Origin: Desulfosarcina widdelii
Lineage (GTDB): Bacteria > Desulfobacterota > Desulfobacteria > Desulfobacterales > Desulfosarcinaceae
Direction of reading: 5' to 3'
Assembly (NCBI RefSeq): GCF_009688965.1
Contig: NZ_AP021875.1
Coordinates: 5,828,001 to 5,892,000, forward strand
DNA length: 64,000 nucleotides
Position 1 is the first letter of the stretch, and the number at the start of each line of letters is the position of its first letter. Below are positions 15,271 through 22,747 of the stretch, piece by piece. A program made the position numbers and the translations under genes. Under the pieces are notes generated by a model. That model was given only the letters and a program-made list of their open reading frames with translations. It was not told the origin of the DNA and ran no database searches.

Positions 15271-15587
15271 AATTATGATTTACTGTAGTGTTTTATTATT
15301 CGTCCTAACTGTCCATTGTCCATAAACTGTGAACATAAAAATTACAGACGAGCCCAACCATTACTGGCCAGGCTTTCCGTAGGCTTTTCGCCCTGTTTCG
15401 GGCTTATTTCAGGCTATTTATTGCTACGGGCGATGTGTTGACCGCCAGACGCAACGGTCCTAAAAGTGTAATCGCCATCCCCCTGTAATCACGCTTATTT
15501 TACACTTTTCAGCGTTTTATGACACTTTCGCATTACACTCGTTATTACAGTCGTACGGGTGCCTGTGCCACTCACTTTCAACTGTAA
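15271..15587. other. Gene-free stretch with inverted repeats
   Basis: Between the convergent cargo operon and FGase-like gene. AAAAGTGTAA (15462-15471) and TTACACTTTT (15500-15509) form a 10-bp inverted repeat 28 bases apart. Related CACTTT/GTAAT words recur to 15590 (GACACTTTCGCATTACAC, CAACTGTAAT). No T-run follows on either strand, so a binding-site cluster or structured RNA is as likely as a terminator. No coding frame is convincing here. Confidence 0.4.
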
Positions 15588-17090
15588 TTAGGCCATTGCC
15601 TCGGCCATATTATTTTCCGTTTCCTCATTACCTTCATCAGTATCATCGGCCCCACTTTCAACGGCAGATTGTTTTTTTCTTTCTTCAATAAGTTTTGCCA
15701 TTTTTATCATTCTATTTTCCATTTCCTCTATTGTCATTTGTGACTTTTCAGGTTCTGATAATGCTTTTAGCCATTCATCACACTCTTTACGTTCTCTTTT
15801 ACGAATGGAAAGTTCGTTGCTCAAACGTTCAATCATACCATCTAATTTTTCTTTTCGGTCTTCGACTTTTTTTATTTTTGGAGCACGTTTTTCAGGTGTT
15901 AGTTTTCTAACCTCGTCTATATTTGGTAAAGATTGACCTTTTCCATTGCTCTCTGATTTGGTTTTTAATTTGCTTATTTCTTCTCGCAGTTGCTTAACCG
16001 TATAAGATTTTTCAACGGTTGCTTCGATAAGTTTCTTTTTATCTTCGGCATTTTCAACGTATGTCAGATATACTTTATGACTATGGCCCAGTTTTCCGTA
16101 CGTACGGAAATTATCAAAATCCTTTTCATCGACAGCCAGTTTAACAGAATTATAGAGCCAGGTTTTTGCAGGAGCATAGCCTTCATTATTCAGCCTTTCG
16201 AACAGTTCAATTAGAGACCTGTTCTTAAATCGTCTCCCTTCTCTGGCCCAGTCATAATTCCCTGCGTAAAACGTTCCGATGAGATATTGTCCCACTTTCA
16301 GCATAGCGTTATTGTCATCTATCAATCCCTTTACGTGGGAGCATGCGGTTTCGACTAAACCATTATCAATTACGGACTCCTGTTCAGGGACAAGCGTAGC
16401 ATCCAAGAATTGTGCGATGGCATAGGCAATGGCTTGCGATGAAAAATCAATGCTGTCAGCATCACGCACACCTGTAAAAGCGAATTCCAACTGGACGGAT
16501 TTAACACCTGCAAGGCCAACCTCGGGATTTTTAAAATACTGATTCATGTTGTTGGCACTGGCACCGCGATAATTGCCCGAATTTTCGTTGGTTTCCACGG
16601 TAGATATGCCATTCTCTGTGAATAGCCGAACCAATTGATTGGCCTTTTCCGCATCCATCGAATGTCCATTGCCATTGCCCTGGCCGTAGCCAACCAAACA
16701 CTTGGCATCACCGTAAGCGTATTCCTCTTTTTCCTTGGCAAGATTTTCGTCTTTAATCCCGTGAATCCAAATTACTTGGGTTTTACCAGGTTCATTGATA
16801 AAGTTTTTAATTTTTTCCAGATAGTTATGGTGTAATTTCGCTTGTTCCTTATTATTTAAATCTAAAATTTTATCATCTTTACTCGGTTTCTCAATCGTAC
16901 CATCATCAAGTTCTTTGGGCTTGCGATACACTTGATTGACAATAGCGTGGCAATCGAGTTTCTTCCTGATTTCACGGGTCAATATGCCGGTGTTTTCATC
17001 ATCGTCTGAATGACCATGCGGTGCGATGAGAATGATATTGGTATTCGTTTTTCCTTCGTGAATTTTGATTTCCAGCAGTTTGTTCGGCAT
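15588..17090 (-). CDS. N-formylglutamate-amidohydrolase-like domain fused to a DNA-binding-like and coiled-coil region
   Basis: A 500-aa, AT-rich gene. Residues about 1-230 resemble the N-formylglutamate amidohydrolase/peptide-amidase fold: LIAPHGHSDDDENTG, then ILDLNN, then VIWIHGI, then KSVQLEFAFTGVRDADS. These line up with the zinc/catalytic motifs (PHxG, LN, HG, LE). Residues about 240-370 resemble the helical N-terminal region of DUF1016/DUF3102-type proteins (MLKVGQYLIGTFYAGNYDWA; FRTYGKLGHSHKVYLTYVEN; YTVKQLREEI). The C-terminus is charged coiled coil plus an acidic tail. ATG 17090 is chosen for the AGGGGGG ribosome site. It carries copy 2 of the 20-bp palindrome. The fusion is not one I recognise; cargo with a host-interaction or defence role is possible. 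Confidence 0.55.
   Translation of the reverse strand: MPNKLLEIKIHEGKTNTNIILIAPHGHSDDDENTGILTREIRKKLDCHAIVNQVYRKPKELDDGTIEKPSKDDKILDLNNKEQAKLHHNYLEKIKNFINEPGKTQVIWIHGIKDENLAKEKEEYAYGDAKCLVGYGQGNGNGHSMDAEKANQLVRLFTENGISTVETNENSGNYRGASANNMNQYFKNPEVGLAGVKSVQLEFAFTGVRDADSIDFSSQAIAYAIAQFLDATLVPEQESVIDNGLVETACSHVKGLIDDNNAMLKVGQYLIGTFYAGNYDWAREGRRFKNRSLIELFERLNNEGYAPAKTWLYNSVKLAVDEKDFDNFRTYGKLGHSHKVYLTYVENAEDKKKLIEATVEKSYTVKQLREEISKLKTKSESNGKGQSLPNIDEVRKLTPEKRAPKIKKVEDRKEKLDGMIERLSNELSIRKRERKECDEWLKALSEPEKSQMTIEEMENRMIKMAKLIEERKKQSAVESGADDTDEGNEETENNMAEAMA
16092..16111. repeat. 20-bp palindrome, copy 2 (19 of 20)
   Basis: TTTTCCGTACGTACGGAAAT matches the perfect palindrome at 13371-13390 except for the last base. 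Here it is inside the FGase-like coding sequence, where it encodes NFRTYGK on the minus strand. Conservation of the nucleotide word in a coding frame supports a DNA-level function. Confidence 0.65.
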
Positions 17091-17202
17091 AATAGCCCCC
17101 CTTTTGATTAAAATATAGTTGTGAAATCTGGAACTTAAATACAGGAGTAGTGCCATATGCTATATCGCCCAAAACACGCCGAACATTAGAAATTTATGTA
17201 TA

Positions 17203-17220
17203 AATACAATATGTTGTATT
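17203..17220. promoter_or_regulatory. Inverted repeat upstream of the FGase-like gene
   Basis: AATACAATATGTTGTATT has perfect 7-bp arms around TATG, about 115 bases upstream of the FGase-like start and within an AT-rich tract. It is the most symmetric site in the gene-free stretch 17091-17435 and could be an operator. No protein can be assigned to it. Confidence 0.35.
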
Positions 17221-17361
17221 ATTTATAGCGGATGGGTCAGGATATAGTGGTTATACAATGAAAGGATAGAAATGAAGGGCAGTTTATTGGGACGGGGGAT
17301 TGGGTAGGGTTGGTGGAGTAGGGGGCAGAGCCTTCAGTCCATAGCGGAAGGAAGGCTTCAT

Positions 17362-17394
17362 AGTTCCCCAATTTAGTTCCCCATTCGTTCCCCA
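17362..17394. repeat. Right arm-type repeats (three AGTTCCCCA-like sites)
   Basis: AGTTCCCCA at 17362-17370 and 17375-17383 and CGTTCCCCA at 17386-17394, in the same order and orientation as at the left end (8048-8087). In the excised circle these two clusters would flank the core, giving a classical attP with P and P' arms. The inner edge of attR begins 54 bases further on. Confidence 0.7.
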
Positions 17395-17435
17395 AGCCGG
17401 GAGTGTGAGTAAAAATTCCCAATGAAATCATTTCA

Positions 17436-17522
17436 TTAGAAGACCACATCAATACGCCCGGTACTGAAGTAGCACCACGGTCAGATGTAGTCGGAGAAGA
17501 CTTCCAATATCGCATTTTCCAC
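17436..17522 (-). pseudogene. Stranded native 5' end of the selenoprotein gene
   Basis: GTG 17522 opens the frame MENAILEVFSDYI, TGA (17483-17481), PWCYFSTGRI, then leaves the att core into element DNA and stops at TAA 17436-17438 (tail DVVF). This is the original N-terminus of the oxidoreductase gene, cut off from its body by the element. The sequence just upstream (17523 onward) should contain the native ribosome site and promoter, now driving only this 28-codon stub. In the native gene the TGA is codon 14; in the element-supplied version it is codon 18. Confidence 0.8.
17449..17495. repeat. attR core (47-bp direct repeat, right copy)
   Basis: Identical to 7911-7957. Element DNA lies to its left and native chromosomal DNA (the original gene start) to its right. 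It contains the TGA codon and SECIS-like hairpin sequence except the final base of the hairpin, which is altered on the element side. Confidence 0.9.
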
Positions 17523-17822
17523 TATTTAACGGCCTTTCTTTCCGGTCTTTCCCAAAAAACTGATAAAAAATCAGGTTTGTTTTTCGTGTCATTTTTTGTG
17601 GCTTGATGTCAAGCAATGCATCGAAAAGAGATGCAGTCTCGAAACCTGTTTCGATGCTATGAAATCTCTAACAAGAAGAAAAATGGAAGAATTCTTGATT
17701 GAAGATTTTGGGAGGAAATGCCTGCCAAACTGTCTTTCTGCAAGTAGTCGGGATGATGCGGTAAAGTAACAGCTTCGTTGCTCCAGGGGTGGAGCGCCCC
17801 ATTTTGGGAGCTACAATTAACT
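17523..17822. other. Gene-free stretch, native promoter region of the selenoprotein gene
   Basis: Lies between the stranded selenoprotein start and mgsA. It contains the inverted repeat GCATCGAAA (17618-17626)/TTTCGATGC (17649-17657) and, inside it, the hairpin TCGAAA-CCTG-TTTCGA (17639-17654). No coding frame is convincing. Because the native gene reads away from here on the minus strand, its promoter should be in this stretch; I could not pick a single clear -35/-10 pair. Confidence 0.4.
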
Positions 17823-18260
17823 TCACTCCAATGGCCGGCGGATATAACCGCTGAAATCCTTGACCACTTGTTCGTAATCGGTGTTGAACCAGGGGCTGGT
17901 GATAAAAAAGTCGGCCGTGGCCCGGTTGCAGGCGGTCGGGATGTTGTAAAGCACTGACATGCGCAGCAGGGCCTTGACATCCACGTCGTGGGGCTGGGCC
18001 GACATGGGATCCCAGAAAAAGATAAGAAGATCCAGTTCACCTTTGGCGATCATGGCCCCGAGCATCTGATCGCCGCCTAAAGGACCGCTTTTCATCCGGG
18101 TGATCGCCAGTCCGCACTGGTCGGCGAGCAGTTTGCCGGTCGTTCCGGTGGCGAATAGCTCATGTTTGGCCAGTGTATCCGCATTCTGGCGGACCCACAT
18201 CAAAAGGTCCTGCTTGCGCTCGTCGTGCGCCACCAGGGCAATGCGCTTGGTCGCTTTCAT
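17823..18260 (-). CDS. mgsA: Methylglyoxal synthase
   Basis: Converts dihydroxyacetone phosphate to methylglyoxal and phosphate, a bypass of lower glycolysis used when phosphate is short. At 145 aa the length is right. Family motifs are visible: RIALVAHDERKQDLLMW at the N-terminus, FATGTTGKLL (phosphate binding), MKSGPLGGDQMLGAMIA (with catalytic Asp in GGDQ), DLLIFFWDPMSAQPHDVDVK and IPTACNRATADFF. ATG 18260 is the only sensible start. It follows the proline dehydrogenase gene by about 70 bases on the same strand, so it may be co-transcribed, though no functional link is apparent. Confidence 0.95.
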   Translation of the reverse strand: MKATKRIALVAHDERKQDLLMWVRQNADTLAKHELFATGTTGKLLADQCGLAITRMKSGPLGGDQMLGAMIAKGELDLLIFFWDPMSAQPHDVDVKALLRMSVLYNIPTACNRATADFFITSPWFNTDYEQVVKDFSGYIRRPLE

Positions 18261-18332
18261 TTGTCTATCCCAAATGTTTGTTCTTGATTGCGCCGGTTTT
18301 CGAAAATCGCCGGACAGTTGGAAACGGCCGGA

Positions 18333-19244
18333 TTACCGATTCAACAAGAGAGATTTGACGATACTGCTGACGATTTTCGGGTTTTCCTTTAAGCGTCGGG
18401 TGGAGTAGCCGAACCAGTGGCGTCCGTAAGGCACATAGACCCGCATGGTATGGCCGGCATCGACGATGCTGCTCCGCAATTCCGGCGTGACCCCGTAAAG
18501 CATCTGAAATTCATAGCGGTCCCGGGGCGCCTGGTAGCTTTCGATGAGCTTCAGGGCGCCGTCCACCAAGGCACGATCATGGGTGGCAATTCCCGGATAG
18601 ATACCCTTTTGCAGCATGAATCCCAGATCTTCGAGGAAGTGGAGATTGATTTCCTCGTGTCGCTGAAAGGCGATGCGCCGCGGTTCTGCGTAGATGCCCT
18701 TGCAGAGGCGGAAATTGAGCGGGACGTCCGGGGTGTGCAGGTCCATCAGGCTTTCGAGGTCGCTTCGAGTACGGCGAAGGTAAGCCTGAAGCACCAGCCC
18801 CACGTTTTTCGGGAACTCGGCTTTCAGACGGCGGAACAGATCGATCTCCAGATCCACGCATCCGGAGTCTTCCATGTCGATGCGGATGAAATTGTCGTAA
18901 TCTGCGGCTTTGGCCACGATGTCCCGGATATGGGCATAGCAGACCTCGGCATCGATAAGCAGCCCGAACATGGTGGGCTTTACGGAGTAGTTGCCGTCAA
19001 TGCCGGCGCCTTGAGCTGTTTCGATCAGGGCCAGATATTCGTCCCTGTTTTTACGGGCTTCATCCAGACTACGGATAAACTCGCCCAGGATGTCAATGGT
19101 AGTTTTGATGCCATCGCTATTCAGGGACCGGCAGGCCGACATGGCTGCATCGACGCTCTCTCCGGCAATATAGGACCGGGAAAACAGCCATACGAATCGT
19201 TCAGGCAGGAGGGGGATGGTATTGGCGATGAGTCGATTGATCAT
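18333..19244 (-). CDS. Proline dehydrogenase (monofunctional)
   Basis: FAD-dependent oxidation of L-proline to pyrroline-5-carboxylate, passing electrons to the membrane quinone pool. The 303-aa protein is the stand-alone PRODH barrel, not the fused PutA. Markers include SVKPTMFGLLIDAEV, IDMEDSGCVDLEIDL, VLQAYLRRTRSDLESL and FRLCKGIYAEP. At the C-terminus, RVYVPYGRHWFGYSTRRL carries the substrate-binding Arg pair. It begins seven bases after the HD-GYP stop, so the two genes are one operon. It links to the hydroxyproline locus and proBA elsewhere in the window by metabolite; a partner P5C dehydrogenase is not in this window. Confidence 0.93.
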   Translation of the reverse strand: MINRLIANTIPLLPERFVWLFSRSYIAGESVDAAMSACRSLNSDGIKTTIDILGEFIRSLDEARKNRDEYLALIETAQGAGIDGNYSVKPTMFGLLIDAEVCYAHIRDIVAKAADYDNFIRIDMEDSGCVDLEIDLFRRLKAEFPKNVGLVLQAYLRRTRSDLESLMDLHTPDVPLNFRLCKGIYAEPRRIAFQRHEEINLHFLEDLGFMLQKGIYPGIATHDRALVDGALKLIESYQAPRDRYEFQMLYGVTPELRSSIVDAGHTMRVYVPYGRHWFGYSTRRLKENPKIVSSIVKSLLLNR

Positions 19245-19250
19245 GGCGCT

Positions 19251-20513
19251 TCATGCATTGCCGCTTGCCGGATGAAGGTCGTTTTCCTTGAACCTGGCCT
19301 GGATGGCGCGGATGAAAGCAATCTGGTTGATAAAAATTTCCACCAGTTCAGGATCGAAATGATTGCCGGCTCCCCGTCTGAGGCTTTCAATGCAGCGGGC
19401 TTCGTCCCACGGCTCCTTGTAGCTGCGTTTGGAACTGAGGGCGTCATAGACGTCGGCAATGGCCACGATGCGCCCGAAAAGCGGGATCTCTTCTCCTTTT
19501 TTTCCGGGCGCAGGTCTGTTGCCTTTGCTTTCATAGCCGGGCATGGCCTTGCCGGATACGGGATCCACATGACCGGGATATCCGGATCCGTCCCATTTCT
19601 CATGGTGGTTCAATGCGATAATGGCGGCCGCTTCATCGTAGTCCGACTGCAGGTTGGAAAAGAGGCGTGCACCGCGAACGGTGTGGCGCTTCATGATTTC
19701 AAATTCCTCGAAATTCAGCGGCGCGGGCTTTTTCAGGATCGTATCCGATATGGCCACTTTGCCTACGTCATGGAGCATAGCCCCCATATGCAGGGCATCC
19801 CTGGCCTTGTCGATTTCCTTGCGGTCGAGGTTGCGCCGTTTGGCCCACTGTTCGTAAATCTCCAGGGAGAAGCCTGCCACGCGGTTGACGTGGGCCCCGG
19901 TTTCCTGGGGGTCGCGCATCTCGGCCATGCGGATCATCCGCAGGATCATTGCGCGGGTCATCTGAGCGCGCTCCAGGGCCACGGAGGCAATCCCGGCAAA
20001 ATGGAGCATCACTTTTTCGTCGATGCGGCTGAAAGGCTGAATGCGCTTTTCCTGGTCCTGGGCGTTAATGATCTGCAAAATGCCCAGGACCTCTTTCTTG
20101 CTGCTCACCAGCGGAATGGTGAGCATGGAGCGAGTGACGTATCCCGAAACTTTATCGTATTTTTTATTGAAGTGATAACTTTTGGTGGGAGGCAGTTTGT
20201 AAACGTCCGGGATGTTCAACACCTTTCCCGTGGCTGCGGCAAAGCCGGCGATGCTCATCTCGTCGATAGGAATGGAAAACGTGGAAAAGATCAGCTTTTC
20301 TTCATCCGTGAGCCGCTTTTGAAGCGTTTCGTTCTGGGAATGGGCAACATTGAGCCGATTGCCTTCCCGGATGTAGATCGAACCGGCATCGGCATCGACA
20401 AACTGGCGGGCCCTCGTCAACACCCGTTCCAGGAGGATGTCCAAGTCGAGTATCCGGTTCAGCTCGATCCCCAGCACCATCAGGGTGTCCAGTTTCTGCT
20501 TTTCGCTGAGCAT
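19251..20513 (-). CDS. GAF plus HD-GYP phosphodiesterase
   Basis: A probable cyclic-di-GMP phosphodiesterase. Residues about 1-175 form a GAF sensor domain (LDILLERVLTRARQFVDADA; LTIPLVSSKKEVLGILQIIN). Residues about 200-400 form an HD-GYP domain with metal-binding HDVGK (LHDVGKVAI), HTVRGARLF and HHEKWDGSGYP, the signature GYP. An insert between HHEKWDGSGYP and IVAIADVYDALSSKRSYKEP is slightly longer than usual. I use ATG 20513 (MLSEKQKLDT); a GTG at 20546 would add 11 residues and neither has a clear ribosome site. It heads an operon with proline dehydrogenase. Confidence 0.9.
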   Translation of the reverse strand: MLSEKQKLDTLMVLGIELNRILDLDILLERVLTRARQFVDADAGSIYIREGNRLNVAHSQNETLQKRLTDEEKLIFSTFSIPIDEMSIAGFAAATGKVLNIPDVYKLPPTKSYHFNKKYDKVSGYVTRSMLTIPLVSSKKEVLGILQIINAQDQEKRIQPFSRIDEKVMLHFAGIASVALERAQMTRAMILRMIRMAEMRDPQETGAHVNRVAGFSLEIYEQWAKRRNLDRKEIDKARDALHMGAMLHDVGKVAISDTILKKPAPLNFEEFEIMKRHTVRGARLFSNLQSDYDEAAAIIALNHHEKWDGSGYPGHVDPVSGKAMPGYESKGNRPAPGKKGEEIPLFGRIVAIADVYDALSSKRSYKEPWDEARCIESLRRGAGNHFDPELVEIFINQIAFIRAIQARFKENDLHPASGNA

Positions 20514-20700
20514 GGCGGTAGTTTTTCCGGGAAAAGAAATTCGCACCCAATCTAACCGGCCGGCGCGTTGCCCGTCAACTCAAAAAAATAATTGATGGTC
20601 GACTATGTTCGAGAAGAGAGTGGACTTCCACCGGAAAGGTTGGAATTCGTTCGTATGGGTTTGTTTTTGCCATTTATAGGTGGAAGAACCTTCAAGCGGG

Positions 20701-20770
20701 TTGACATATACGGTAACGATACCTATTTACTAACACATTCCCAGGGTAGATTCCCGCCCTAACCGTTACC
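20701..20770 (+). promoter_or_regulatory. Promoter and inverted repeat before the Tup regulator
   Basis: TTGACA (20701-20706), 17-base spacer, TATTTA (20724-20729): a strong sigma-70-type promoter about 60 bases before ATG 20792. GGTAACG (20712-20718, inside the spacer) and CGTTACC (20764-20770, in the leader) form a 7-bp inverted pair. This is a plausible operator for autoregulation by the helix-turn-helix protein that follows. Binding is inferred. Confidence 0.5.
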
Positions 20771-20791
20771 CCGAACAGAAAAGAACATACC

Positions 20792-21730
20792 ATGGCACAG
20801 ATGCTTTCAACCAAAGAGGTCGCCAAATTTTTGGGAATCAATGAGAAAATGGTCTACACGTTGATTTCCGAAAAGGGACTGCCGGCCTCCAAAGTGACCG
20901 GGAAGTGGATCTTTCCCAAGCATCTGGTGGAGCAATGGGTCGAGTCCAACACGGTCAATTACCCCCAGGCACACAAAACGCTGCCCCCCTACGACGGACT
21001 GCTCGTCATCTCGGGAAGCAACGATATCCTTCTGGAAAAGACCCTCGCCATTTTCAACAGCCGCTACCCCGGTCATCTGGCCGTTTTCGGCAACCTGGGC
21101 TCTGTGGGCGGCATCAACGCCTTGCGCAAGAGCCTTTGTCACATGGCCACCAGTCATCTTCTCCAGGAAAACGGCAGCGATTATAATTTCGATTTCCTGC
21201 AGGGTCAATTCGAGCGCATGCCCGTGGTGGTGAATTTCTGCAAACGGGACCAGGGCATTCTTTTGCAGGCCGGCAATCCGGGCAAAATCAAAAGCGTGAA
21301 AGATCTGGGCAAGCGGGGTGTCCGGATCGTCAACCGCTCCCTGGCCACCGGCACCCGACTGCTTTTCGACCGCGAACTGAAACGGGCAGGGGTTGCCGGT
21401 GAACGCATTACCGGCTACGATAACGAGGTGAACCGACACATGGATGTCGGCCTGGAAATATTGAGCGGCCGAGCCGATGCCGGTCCGGGGATCCGGCCGG
21501 TAGCGTCCCTGTTGGGACTCGATTTCTTCCCCTTACGCCAGGAACGCTACGACATGGTGGTGACCCGGGAACGATTTTTCGACCAAGGCGTTCAATATTT
21601 TCTCAGCCTGCTGCACGAAAAAGCCTTCATCCAGGCGGCGGAAGAACTGCAAGGCTATGATGTGTCCATAAGTGGCAAAATGATTTTCCCCCATGAGTTG
21701 GAGACCGAGGAAGCTGGCCAGCAAGACTGA
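20792..21730 (+). CDS. Helix-turn-helix regulator with periplasmic-binding-protein-like sensor, tungstate/molybdate type
   Basis: A 312-aa one-component regulator. Residues 1-55 are an excisionase-family helix-turn-helix (MLSTKEVAKFLGINEKMVYT, then TGKWIFPKHLVEQWV). Residues about 68-300 resemble an oxyanion-binding PBP-like domain (GLLVISGSNDILLEKTLAIF; RGVRIVNRSLATGTRLLFDR; GRADAGPGIRPVASLLGLDF). This two-part design is found in regulators of molybdate/tungstate transport and of molybdoenzyme genes. It stands just before tupABC on the same strand, so tungstate or molybdate is the probable ligand and tupA the probable target. The 180-bp gap to tupA suggests a separate promoter. Repressor or activator action is not readable. 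Confidence 0.8.
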   Translation: MAQMLSTKEVAKFLGINEKMVYTLISEKGLPASKVTGKWIFPKHLVEQWVESNTVNYPQAHKTLPPYDGLLVISGSNDILLEKTLAIFNSRYPGHLAVFGNLGSVGGINALRKSLCHMATSHLLQENGSDYNFDFLQGQFERMPVVVNFCKRDQGILLQAGNPGKIKSVKDLGKRGVRIVNRSLATGTRLLFDRELKRAGVAGERITGYDNEVNRHMDVGLEILSGRADAGPGIRPVASLLGLDFFPLRQERYDMVVTRERFFDQGVQYFLSLLHEKAFIQAAEELQGYDVSISGKMIFPHELETEEAGQQD

Positions 21731-21910
21731 ACCTCGATAGCGACCATCCACAAGCGGCCAATTCCAGAACCTATTTTCCAACGGATCGTTGTACCCAAAC
21801 ACTGTAAACCCGTCACAGGCGACGGGCCATAATTTAAATTTCTTTAACCCGAATACCGAAGTTTGCCTGCAGCCTGTTGCGGAAAAACTTCCAAACTAGA
21901 GAGGTATCCT

Positions 21911-22747
21911 ATGAAGAATGCAAAGAAAATATTGGCAAGAACATGTCTGATCGGCGCACTGACCCTTCTGATGGCCCTGCCGGCAATGGCCGCCGACAAA
22001 GTGCTGATGATGGCCACCACCACCAGCACCGACAACACCGGGCTGTTGGATTACCTGGCGCCCCATTTCACCAAAGCCACCGGAATCGAACTGAAGTGGA
22101 CCTCGGTGGGCACCGGCAAAGCCCTCAAACTGGGTGAGAACTGTGATGTGGACGTACTTCTGGTGCACGCTCCGCCGGCCGAAAAGAAGTACGTAGAACA
22201 GGGGTTCGGCGTGGACCGTCGGGAGATCATGTACAACGATTTCGTGATTATCGGCGTGGCAGACGATCCGGCCGGCATCCGGGGAAAGAACGTTGTCGAT
22301 GCGCTGGACGCCATCCGCTCCAAAAAAGCGGTTTTCGCCAGCCGCGGAGACAACTCGGGAACCAACAAAAAAGAGATTTCTCTCTGGAAGGCCGCCGGAG
22401 GGGATGTCCCGGAAAAGGAAGCCTGGTACGTTCAGACCGGTCAGGGCATGTTGGCCACCATCAACATCGCCGCTGAGCGCAAGGGCTACACCATGACCGA
22501 CCGCGGCACCTACATCAAATATGCCGATACCTTGAAAGGCAACCCGCCGTTGAAAGTCCTGGTGGAAGGGGATAAAATTCTTTTGAATCAGTACAGTGTC
22601 ATGGCGGTCAATCCCAAGCGCTGCACCAGCGCCAAATACGACCTGGCGACGGCCTTTTCCGACTGGCTGGCAGGTGCCCAGGCCCAGGAATTGATCCGAG
22701 ATTTCAAATTGCTGGGCAAGCCGCTGTTTGTTCCCAACGCAAAATAG
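21911..22747 (+). CDS. tupA: Tungstate ABC transporter, periplasmic binding protein
   Basis: Captures tungstate in the periplasm for the TupBC transporter. Signal peptide MKNAKKILARTCLIGALTLL...AMA (cleavage about residue 28). The mature protein begins ADKVLMMATTTSTDNTGLLD, with the TTST tungstate-binding motif that separates TupA from ModA. KWTSVGTGKALKLGENCDVD and SRGDNSGTNKKEI continue the family pattern. I use ATG 21911 because AGAGAGG stands just upstream; the frame opens earlier at 21863. The permease gene follows immediately. Tungsten serves formate dehydrogenases and aldehyde oxidoreductases in such anaerobes (established for the group, not shown here). Confidence 0.93.
   Translation: MKNAKKILARTCLIGALTLLMALPAMAADKVLMMATTTSTDNTGLLDYLAPHFTKATGIELKWTSVGTGKALKLGENCDVDVLLVHAPPAEKKYVEQGFGVDRREIMYNDFVIIGVADDPAGIRGKNVVDALDAIRSKKAVFASRGDNSGTNKKEISLWKAAGGDVPEKEAWYVQTGQGMLATINIAAERKGYTMTDRGTYIKYADTLKGNPPLKVLVEGDKILLNQYSVMAVNPKRCTSAKYDLATAFSDWLAGAQAQELIRDFKLLGKPLFVPNAK

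Larger units (their letters stand above)
7911..17495. mobile_element. Integrative element inserted in the selenoprotein gene
   Basis: Bounded by a perfect 47-bp direct repeat (7911-7957 and 17449-17495) lying within the selenoprotein reading frame. Just inside each end are three copies of a CCCC-containing arm-type repeat, and a tyrosine recombinase gene lies next to the left end. The interior is AT-rich compared with the flanks. It holds genes typical of mobile elements: a winged-helix Rep-like protein by an iteron array, HIRAN, ArdC-like, zinc-ribbon and small proteins, and an AT-rich cargo. No relaxase, coupling protein or secretion genes were recognised, so it is better called an integrative (possibly mobilisable or plasmid-like) element than a conjugative one. 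Excision between the repeats would leave one core and restore the native gene. Confidence 0.88.

Noticed and set aside
17237..17515. 92-codon minus-strand frame beginning MRYWKSSPTT
   Set aside because: It runs out of frame through the att core and the arm repeats; the selenoprotein frame explains the coding signal there.
18417..20555. Long (712-codon) plus-strand open frame
   Set aside because: It is antisense to proline dehydrogenase and the HD-GYP gene, whose products are clearly recognisable; it arises from high-GC codon bias.
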